Source: Kiritimatiellales bacterium
GTDB lineage: Bacteria > Verrucomicrobiota > Kiritimatiellia > Kiritimatiellales > Pontiellaceae
Assembly (NCBI GenBank): GCA_030625905.1
Contig: DAOUQA010000059.1
Span: 1 to 11,511, forward strand
Direction of reading: 5' to 3'
Length of the DNA: 11,511 bases
The position numbers were made by a program, and so were the translations under genes. Positions 6,390-11,511 of this stretch are shown here, piece after piece; positions within the stretch are counted from its first letter, which is position 1, and every line of letters starts with the position of its first letter. A model generated the notes under the pieces. The model worked only from the letters and a program-made list of their open reading frames with translations. It did no database searches and was not told the DNA's origin.

Positions 6390-7832
6390 TTACCCGCGCG
6401 GCTTGAGCTGCGGGAAGAGGATGACGTCGCGAATGGCGTCGGAACCCGTCAGCAACATGAGCAGGCGATCGATACCAATGCCCATTCCACCGGTCGGCGG
6501 CATGCCATATTCCAATGCGGAGAGAAAATCCTCATCCATCTTGGAACCATTGCCATCGGCCTGCTCCTCGAAGCGTTTGCGCTGCTCGATGGGATTGTTC
6601 AGCTCGCTGTAGGCCGGCGCAATTTCCTTGCCGCCAATGATCAGTTCGAATACGTCCACCAGTTCAGGGTCGTCATCGCAATGGTTGGCGAGCGGAACGA
6701 GTTCCTTCGGTAAGCGCGTAATAAAGGTCGGCTGGATCAACGAGCCTTCGATGGTCTTGTCGTAAATTTCGTGGGTGACCTGCTTGAAGTCCATGCCCTC
6801 TTCGATATGCACTTCGAGCTCTTCGGCCTTGGCCTTGGCTTCGTCGAGGCCCTTTTCAAACCAGCCGTCACCAAGATTTTCCCGAATGAGATCATGGTAC
6901 GGCACCTCGCGCCAGGGGGTCTGCAGGTTGATGGTGTTGCCCATCCATTCGAATTCGATTTTTCCGAAAATGGTTTCGGCCAGATGCGTGAACATGCTCT
7001 GGATCAACTCCTGCATAGTGCGCATATCGCCATAGGCCTGATAGATTTCGAGACAGGTGAATTCGGGGTTGTGCGTGCGGTCGAGCCCTTCGTTGCGGAA
7101 GTTGCGGTTCATCTCGTAGACGCGATCCATCCCGCCGACGATCAGGCGCTTTAGATAAAGCTCGGGCGCGATGCGCATGAAAACGTCGACATTAAGCGCA
7201 TTGTAGTGCGCCTTGAACGGTTTGGCGGCCGCTCCGCCCGCAATCTGTTGAAGCATCGGGGTCTCGACCTCGCAATACCCCCGGCCATCAAGAAAGTTTC
7301 GGATCTCGCGCATGACTTCCGTGCGTTTCTTGAAGACCTCCATCACTTCCGGATTGGAGATCAGATCGAGTGCGCGCTGGCGGTAGCGGGTTTCCACATC
7401 GGTCAGGCCGTGGAACTTTTCGGGAAGCGGGAGCAGCGCCTTGGAAAGCAACGTCCATTCGGCGACCCGCACAGTATTCTCTTCGGTCTTCGTAATGAAC
7501 AGTTCGCCCTCCACGCCGATGATATCGCCGAGGTCGAGCAGCTTGAAGGCGGCAAATTTTTCCTCACCCAACAGATCCTTCTTCACCATGAGCTGGAACT
7601 TGGCGGAGCCGTCGGAGATGTGCGTAAAAGCCATCTTGCCCATTTTACGGATCGCCACAATGCGCCCGCAGGCCTTGACCTGCCGCCCTTCTTCAAAGCC
7701 GGCATGCAGTTCGTCGAGCCGCGCCGTACGCTCAAACGCCTTTCCAAAGGCGGGAAAACCGGTGGCGGCGAGCTGGTTCATATTTTCAATGCGCTGCTGG
7801 CGATATTCGTTTCCGGTTGCTTCTTCGCTCAT
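6390..7832 (-). CDS. lysS: Lysyl-tRNA synthetase, class II
   Basis: LysRS charges tRNA-Lys. The 480-residue protein has an N-terminal OB-fold anticodon-binding domain (about 52-135: VKACGRIVAIRKMGK, then FTHISDGSAKFQLMVKKDLLG) and a class II catalytic domain. Motif 1 is near GYCEVETPMLQQIAGGAAAK (185-204), motif 2 is YEMNRNFRNEGLDRTHNPEF (239-258) and motif 3 is GMGIGIDRLLML (449-460). Length is close to E. coli LysS (505). I chose the ATG at 7832 because GGAG lies upstream at normal spacing and the sequence MSEEATGNEYRQQR fits the family start. The frame stays open to 8108, but that stretch crosses an intrinsic terminator and is not protein-like. The leader carries a palindrome GCAAGCTTGC (7882-7891) and a 7-bp inverted repeat (7906-7912 with 7920-7926); neither is assigned. 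No convincing promoter was found. Confidence 0.95.
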   Translation of the reverse strand: MSEEATGNEYRQQRIENMNQLAATGFPAFGKAFERTARLDELHAGFEEGRQVKACGRIVAIRKMGKMAFTHISDGSAKFQLMVKKDLLGEEKFAAFKLLDLGDIIGVEGELFITKTEENTVRVAEWTLLSKALLPLPEKFHGLTDVETRYRQRALDLISNPEVMEVFKKRTEVMREIRNFLDGRGYCEVETPMLQQIAGGAAAKPFKAHYNALNVDVFMRIAPELYLKRLIVGGMDRVYEMNRNFRNEGLDRTHNPEFTCLEIYQAYGDMRTMQELIQSMFTHLAETIFGKIEFEWMGNTINLQTPWREVPYHDLIRENLGDGWFEKGLDEAKAKAEELEVHIEEGMDFKQVTHEIYDKTIEGSLIQPTFITRLPKELVPLANHCDDDPELVDVFELIIGGKEIAPAYSELNNPIEQRKRFEEQADGNGSKMDEDFLSALEYGMPPTGGMGIGIDRLLMLLTGSDAIRDVILFPQLKPRG

Positions 7833-7952
7833 AACAATCTCCAAAATTGGCCGCAAACATGATGGATTCGACCGGAGCAAGGCAAGCTTGCTGTTGGAAA
7901 ATGGATTCCGGACGCTTTTTCCGGAACGTCGGTCGGCCTTCCACATTCCAAC

Positions 7953-7976
7953 AAAAAAGGGCCCCTTGCGGGGCCC
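7953..7976 (-). terminator. Intrinsic terminator of the candidate ncRNA
   Basis: On the minus strand GGGCCCC (7976-7970), loop GCAA, and GGGGCCC (7965-7959) form a perfect 7-bp all-GC stem followed by six Ts (7958-7953). There is no T tract on the plus strand, so it acts in the minus direction, between the ncRNA candidate and lysS. Confidence 0.9.
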
Positions 7977-8123
7977 AGTAGGAGGAGAAGTAAAAAATGC
8001 AAAGGCTAAGGACGAAGGGGTATTCAGTAAAGTGACGCTTGCTGCGATGCTCCTTACCGATCCATCCCTAGCCAATGCAAAAGCAACAGCACTTTTAGCA
8101 AAATTCATTCCAACTATTGAAAT
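7953..8123 (-). ncRNA. Candidate structured non-coding RNA (novel)
   Basis: The non-coding stretch upstream of lysS contains two 25-base arms, 8055-8079 and 7998-8022, that align in register without bulges. On the minus strand 21 of 25 positions pair (18 Watson-Crick, 3 G-U). On the plus strand those three G-U positions become A-C clashes, so selection appears to act on the minus transcript. The 32-base apex contains a CGC/GCG hairpin. Further out, ACTT (8094-8091, read AAGT on minus) can pair with 7991-7988, and 8115-8109 with 7983-7977 (6 of 7), closing the rod next to the terminator. A -10-like TAAAAT lies at 8135-8130 and would start RNA near 8123, only eight bases before the outer stem; no good -35 is seen. 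The expected transcript is about 170 nt. Its rod shape with internal loops recalls 6S RNA, but I recognise no conserved 6S, SRP or tmRNA motif. The alternative is a lysS leader with an attenuator. Confidence 0.5.
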
Positions 8124-8194
8124 ATCTCCATTTTAGGCTGTTTTTTCATGTTCCACTTCGGGCGGATACCTGTTGACGCATCCGGAGAAATCAA

Positions 8195-8371
8195 ATTAAC
8201 TCCTGCCCAATAACCGAAACGGACGAAGCCCGCGAAATCGGCGCAGTACTCGAAGTGCTGCCGGAAAGCATTGAACACGATCTGGGACTGCAACTCGTCG
8301 TGCAGAAAGTGATTGAAGACTATCAGAAAAAACGGTCTTCTTCATCCACTGGGAAAGGGAGCCTCTCGTGA
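8195..8371 (+). CDS. 3' end of an unidentified gene upstream of pgpH, possibly a phoH remnant
   Basis: From about 8210 the frame has the GC-rich third positions of real genes here and encodes ITETDEAREIGAVLEVLPE, then HDLGLQLVVQKVIEDYQKKR and a Ser-rich tail. Its TGA (8369-8371) overlaps the GTG start of pgpH by four bases (GTGA), a typical translational coupling. The end LVVQKVIEDYQ resembles the C-terminus of PhoH ATPases (..HPLVQKIVDAYE), and phoH is the usual neighbour before pgpH and ybeY. The RHP of PhoH is absent, though, so the assignment is weak. The frame is closed upstream by TGA at 8174-8176 and has no ATG, GTG or TTG start before the coding part. Either this is the 3' stub of a gene lost by rearrangement, or a 58-codon gene starts at the rare ATT at 8195, which has GGAG (8184-8187) seven bases before it. 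Confidence 0.45.
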   Translation: MNSCPITETDEAREIGAVLEVLPESIEHDLGLQLVVQKVIEDYQKKRSSSSTGKGSLS

Positions 8372-10677
8372 AACCAAAGCTTTTCAGGAAAAAACAAAAG
8401 GGTATTGCCGAGCGCAAAACCGAAACGCACCGGGCAACGGAAGTGCCGTACAAGGCCGTTGGACTCGGCCTGTTGCTCTGGCTTTTCGTTACATGGCTCT
8501 TTTTCGGCAGCGGCATTGTCCGGCATATCGACATTGCCGAAGGACAGCGCGTCCCCTCCACCATCGTCGCATCGGTCGACTTCGAGTGTGAACTCCTGGC
8601 CGAAACTAAACTCAACCGCACCAAGGCCGCTGAAGCCGTTCCGCTCGTGTTCACCATCGACCCCGCGCCGGAAAAATACGCCGTCGAAATCATCGAAAAA
8701 CTCTTCGACCGCCTACGGAAGCTAACCATTGCGTCGAGCAACCTATACCAAGTCATTGAAAACTCCATGGACGACCTGCTGCTCGGCTCGTCTGTCGGAA
8801 CAAAAGAGCTGATTATCCTCTTTCCGAACAACCAGATTACCTCGGCAAAAACCGCACTTACCACCAACATCGTCAACGTCATGTCGGCCGGAATCCTCTC
8901 CGACGAATACCGAAGAACCCTCTTTCGAAATGCCCCCGACCGCAAACTCACCATCACCGATGAAACGGGTAGTGCCTCCACGACCGTGTCCCAGCAAGAC
9001 ATTTATTCCACCCGGCGGGCGCGCCGTGTCATCTGCGAGACAATGGAAGATTCCGACCGGCACGAACTGGTCGAACGCCTTCTCGCCATGCTGGTGGTCG
9101 ACAACATGGCCTACGACGAAGCCAACACTGAACTCCTGCGAAGACAGGCGGCCGATGCCGTCATTCCCATTATCCAACAATATCCAGCCGGCACCACGCT
9201 GGTTCGCGCCGGCGAGCAGGCCACCGAACAAGCCCTGCTCCTGCTCCAGCACCACGAACAAAAACGCCACGAGGAGCAAGAAGTCTTCGAGCAGGTTATG
9301 GAAATCGTCGGGAACAGCATCCTCCTGCTGGCCGGACTGATCGCCACATCCGTCATTCTCCGCGTGGTTGCACCCAAAATGCTCCAGCGGCCGGATCAAC
9401 TGTTGCTGCTGGTGATCCTCTCGCTGTTCACGCTGGGTCTCACCCGGTTGCTCACCTGGTTCTCCGTGCAATACACGTTCATTTCGCCCGCCCTGCTCAT
9501 GTATCTCGTGCCCCATGCGCTGGCGATCCTGCTTGCCGCCATCCTGCTCGGTGGCAGCGCCGCCATCTGCCTCGGCCTGTGGACCAGTTTTGCCACTGCC
9601 GTGCTGTTCGACCAATCGTTCAATGTTTTCGCCCTCGGCATCCTGATCACCATCACGGCAACAAGCACCGCACGCAACATTCATCGGCGTTCCAGCCTTT
9701 TCAAGGCCGGCCTCTGGGTCTGTGCGGTCAAGGTTCTGTTTGCTCTCATTGCCGCTATCCTCAACCGGCCCGTTGTCCCTGTACTCATCGGCCAGATCTT
9801 CGCCGCCATCCTATCGGGAATGCTTTCAACCGTGCTGGCACTTCTGCTCATTCCCGTATTTGAAAAGCTCTTCAAGATCACCACCGACATCACCCTGCTC
9901 GAACTCTCCGACATGGGCCACCCGCTACTCCAGAAAATGGCCATTCAGGCTCCCGGCACCTACCACCACTCGCTCATGGTTGCCACCCTCGCGCAAAACG
10001 CCGCCGAAGCCATCGGCGCAAACTCCCTGCTCATCCGCGTCTGTGCCTACTACCACGACATCGGAAAACTAGCCAAGCCCGAGTTCTTCACCGAAAACAT
10101 CCAGCACAAGGAAAACCCCCACGATGGACTCTCGCCGCACATGAGCGCGCTCGTCATCGTCTCGCACGTCAAGGAAGGCCTCGCCCTCGCCAAGCGCCAC
10201 AAGCTTCCGCAACCCATCCTCGATGCTATCGTGCAGCACCACGGCAACGGCCTCATCTCCTTCTTCTACCACAAGGCCAAACTCCAGCAGCAGAAGGAAA
10301 TCGACACCGGCCACGCCGCGACTCCCATTAACGACAGCGACTTCCGCTACGGTGGCGCCCCCGCCGTCTCACCCGAGATGGCCATCCTTTCCCTCGCCGA
10401 TGCCTCCGAGGCCGCCGCCCGCTCCATCGAAAAGCCAACCCCGAAAAAAATTGCCAGCCTGATGGACGATATCTTCGCCACCAAGATCCGCGACGGGCAG
10501 ATGGATCACGCCAGCCTCACCATGGCCGAAATCAACACCGTGAAACAGTCCTTCATCTTCTCGCTCTCCAACATGCTGCACGGCCGCATCCCCTACCCCA
10601 AAGACCATGAAAACAAACTTGATAAACCGGCAGAACAACCATCCAATCCAGCCGAAAAAGATCCAGAAGCTGACTGA
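8368..10677 (+). CDS. pgpH: 7TM-HD family phosphohydrolase (PgpH-like, cyclic-di-AMP phosphodiesterase family)
   Basis: This is a 769-residue membrane protein of the 7TM-HD family; the Listeria member PgpH hydrolyses cyclic di-AMP. The order is classic: a TM helix at about 28-48 (VGLGLLLWLFVTWLFFGSGIV), an extracytoplasmic HDED region to about 310 that ends in a Glu/Gln-rich helix, a membrane block at about 312-500, and a cytoplasmic HD domain. Metal-binding residues visible are Y532-H533-H534, HDIG (563-566), the PHMSALV and SHV histidines, HH at 624-625, and the closing Asp678 of SLADASE. The substrate in this organism is not shown. The GTG start has AAGGGAG (8355-8361) six bases upstream and overlaps the stop of the previous frame. 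The 3' end overlaps ybeY by 71 bp. The C-terminal tail (Pro/Glu/Lys) is probably disordered. Confidence 0.92.
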   Translation: MKPKLFRKKQKGIAERKTETHRATEVPYKAVGLGLLLWLFVTWLFFGSGIVRHIDIAEGQRVPSTIVASVDFECELLAETKLNRTKAAEAVPLVFTIDPAPEKYAVEIIEKLFDRLRKLTIASSNLYQVIENSMDDLLLGSSVGTKELIILFPNNQITSAKTALTTNIVNVMSAGILSDEYRRTLFRNAPDRKLTITDETGSASTTVSQQDIYSTRRARRVICETMEDSDRHELVERLLAMLVVDNMAYDEANTELLRRQAADAVIPIIQQYPAGTTLVRAGEQATEQALLLLQHHEQKRHEEQEVFEQVMEIVGNSILLLAGLIATSVILRVVAPKMLQRPDQLLLLVILSLFTLGLTRLLTWFSVQYTFISPALLMYLVPHALAILLAAILLGGSAAICLGLWTSFATAVLFDQSFNVFALGILITITATSTARNIHRRSSLFKAGLWVCAVKVLFALIAAILNRPVVPVLIGQIFAAILSGMLSTVLALLLIPVFEKLFKITTDITLLELSDMGHPLLQKMAIQAPGTYHHSLMVATLAQNAAEAIGANSLLIRVCAYYHDIGKLAKPEFFTENIQHKENPHDGLSPHMSALVIVSHVKEGLALAKRHKLPQPILDAIVQHHGNGLISFFYHKAKLQQQKEIDTGHAATPINDSDFRYGGAPAVSPEMAILSLADASEAAARSIEKPTPKKIASLMDDIFATKIRDGQMDHASLTMAEINTVKQSFIFSLSNMLHGRIPYPKDHENKLDKPAEQPSNPAEKDPEAD

Positions 10678-11116
10678 TTGGCTCGGCGACAGACTCGCGG
10701 CCAGAACCGCACCCGAACCTTGGGGAGAAGTCTCCGTCATCCTCGTCGACGACGAAGGTATCACCCAGACCAACCGCGAATATTTCGGAAAGAACCGCCC
10801 CACCGATGTCATCAGCTTCCGCTACAATCCCGTCCCCGGCGAAGATGCCGTCCTCGGTGGCGACCTCCTCGTCAACGTCGACCGCGCCATGCTCGAAGGC
10901 AACGCCCGCGGCAGCGCCGACCACGAACTCGCGCTCTACATCGCCCACGGCTTCAACCATCTCTCCGGCGCCGAAGACGACACCCCCGAAAAGCGGAAAA
11001 AAATGCGCGCCACCGAAACCGCATGGCTCCGCAAGGCCGCAGACGAGGGCTTGCTCACCGGGTTGATTGCTACGAAGTCATTTTCTATTTCATCCAACGG
11101 AACGGTTGAGTCCTGA
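10607..11116 (+). CDS. ybeY: YbeY endoribonuclease / rRNA maturation factor
   Basis: YbeY is a metal-dependent single-strand RNase needed for 16S rRNA 3'-end maturation and ribosome quality control. The 169-residue product shows the family pattern: an N-terminal INRQNNHPIQPKKIQKL, TQTNREYFGKNRPTDVISF (53-71), LGGDLLVN (83-90) and the metal motif H114-GFN-H118-LSG-AED124. In E. coli the third ligand is histidine (HGxLHxxGxDH); here that position is Asp124. Aspartate or a neighbouring residue there is tolerated in several phyla, so the enzyme may still be active. The start lies inside pgpH, with no strong ribosome-binding site, which suggests coupling. The core ends near residue 144. The last 20 or so residues (LLTGLIATKSFS onward) look atypical and lie opposite a protein-like minus-strand frame, so the C-terminus may be secondary. 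Confidence 0.9.
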   Translation: MKTNLINRQNNHPIQPKKIQKLTDWLGDRLAARTAPEPWGEVSVILVDDEGITQTNREYFGKNRPTDVISFRYNPVPGEDAVLGGDLLVNVDRAMLEGNARGSADHELALYIAHGFNHLSGAEDDTPEKRKKMRATETAWLRKAADEGLLTGLIATKSFSISSNGTVES

Positions 11117-11247
11117 AAGAGGTAAACATCGATGCCCGCTATTTCATTCAGCATTGCATCCCATTCGGTGGCGGTTTTCGCCGGGCTCAGGGCTTCCTTT
11201 TCCCCTAGCGTTATTCTCGACGGGAACCGTGGAGTGTGGGGGACCTT
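11052..11247 (-). pseudogene. Possible gene remnant antisense to the ybeY 3' end
   Basis: Read on the minus strand, the frame from 11247 gives a protein-like sequence: KVPHTPRFPSRITLGEKEAL, then TATEWDAMLNEIAGIDVYLF, QDSTVPLDEIENDFVAIN. It is bounded upstream by an in-frame TAG (11250-11248). At its 3' side it runs into the antisense of the YbeY core, where it stops looking like protein. It has no start with a ribosome-binding site; the first ATG is at 11154. I do not recognise the family. The balanced residue composition is unlike the Arg- or Ser-rich shadow frames elsewhere in the window. A chance open frame is the main alternative. Confidence 0.3.
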
Positions 11248-11309
11248 CTATTCGGTTTCGGTTCCTTGAGGAATCGGGGCAGGTTCCTGAGCAAATTATT
11301 CCAGTTTTT

Positions 11310-11340
11310 TTGCGGATTTTACAGACGGGTCACCTATAGT
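11310..11340 (+). promoter_or_regulatory. Likely promoter of rbfA
   Basis: TATAGT (11335-11340) is a strong -10, followed after one base by GCGCG. The best -35 is TTGCGG (11310-11315) with a long 19-bp spacer, so recognition may rely on the -10 and discriminator. The rbfA start is 22 bp beyond the hexamer. The rest of the 246-bp gap after ybeY has one 7-bp hairpin (11259-11276). Confidence 0.45.
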
Positions 11341-11362
11341 AGCGCGTTTTCAAGGAATGGTT

Positions 11363-11511
11363 ATGGGAATACCACGTTTAGTCAGGGTCAACGAATTGCT
11401 GAAACGCGAGATTGCGGAGGATATCCACCGCAACTTTTCGCTGTCGGATTTCAATACGGCAGCCGTCACGGTGACGCGCGTCGAGTGCGCGGCGGATCTG
11501 CGCGATGCTAA
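11363..11511 (+). CDS. rbfA: Ribosome-binding factor A, N-terminal part
   Basis: These are the first 49 codons of a gene cut by the right edge. The start RLVRVNELLKREIAEDIHRN followed by VTVTRVECAADLRDA fits the KH-like fold of RbfA (RVxExxxxEIxxII..., then VTxVExSxDLxxAKVYVS). RbfA binds the 30S subunit and helps late 16S rRNA maturation, particularly in the cold. I chose the ATG at 11363 because AAGGA (11352-11356) lies six bases upstream; an in-frame ATG at 11357 touches that site and is too close. The gene has its own promoter rather than directly following nusA-infB, at least on the side visible here, and shares the ribosome-maturation theme with ybeY. Confidence 0.8.
   Translation, partial: MGIPRLVRVNELLKREIAEDIHRNFSLSDFNTAAVTVTRVECAADLRDA

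Noticed and set aside
7863..7880. GGATTCGACCGG, similar to the 5' end of tmRNA.
   Set aside because: No tag reading frame ending in Ala-Ala-stop and no tRNA-like 3' end (GGTTCRANTCC...CCA) follows within the expected 300-400 bases.
7857..7885. TTGCCT and TCATGT 17 bp apart (minus strand) as a lysS promoter.
   Set aside because: The -10 matches consensus at only two of six positions.
7978..8035. Plus-strand AGGAGGAG followed by a 12-codon ORF (7997-8035).
   Set aside because: The purine run is part of the folded arms of the minus-strand RNA candidate, and there is no plus-strand promoter or conserved peptide.
7833..8108. A 92-residue N-terminal extension of LysS, since the frame stays open to 8108.
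   Set aside because: It crosses a perfect intrinsic terminator, has no ribosome-binding site at its ATG, reads unlike LysRS, and the ATG at 7832 has a good site.
8743..9684. A long (313-codon) minus-strand open frame inside pgpH.
   Set aside because: It is a shadow of a GC-rich gene with strong codon bias; the plus frame has the full 7TM-HD domain set.
11259..11311. A 7-bp hairpin (11259-11276) followed by seven Ts (11305-11311) as a ybeY terminator.
   Set aside because: About 28 bases separate stem and T tract, too far for intrinsic termination.

Overview
The window is a stretch of bacterial chromosome dominated by housekeeping genes. It looks like a moderately GC-rich, Gram-negative-type organism of the Planctomycetes-Verrucomicrobia-Chlamydiae group, possibly Kiritimatiellota. 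I infer this from a secreted SHD1-domain protein, the EF-P/EpmA pair, a variant YbeY metal motif and the gene style. No taxonomic marker gene is present to prove it.

Layout. Positions 1-2820 are read on the minus strand: murG, then murC (peptidoglycan precursor synthesis), then the start of an FmdB-type zinc-ribbon protein that runs off the left edge. A plus-strand two-helix membrane protein (2939-3352) converges on epmA, and the two are separated by a perfect 27-bp inverted repeat. efp and epmA (4857-3424, minus) form a tight operon with a good sigma70-like promoter: EF-P and the enzyme that lysylates it. Divergent from efp is a secreted SHD1 protein with a strong terminator. It is followed by a low-molecular-weight protein tyrosine phosphatase whose stop codon abuts the stop of convergent lysS (lysyl-tRNA synthetase).

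Upstream of lysS, about 360 bp lack a conventional gene. They hold what I regard as the most interesting object in the window: a probable structured non-coding RNA on the minus strand (about 8123-7953). It is a long rod whose non-Watson-Crick pairs become G-U only on that strand, and it ends in a textbook intrinsic terminator. To its right is the 3' end of an unidentified gene, possibly phoH, whose stop overlaps the GTG start of pgpH (7TM-HD phosphohydrolase). pgpH in turn overlaps ybeY (rRNA endonuclease). Beyond ybeY lies a possible antisense gene remnant, then a promoter and the start of rbfA, cut by the right edge.

Functional themes are cell-wall precursor synthesis (murG, murC), translation (efp, epmA, lysS, ybeY, rbfA) and cyclic-dinucleotide signalling (pgpH). 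No mobile element, CRISPR array, tRNA or rRNA was seen.
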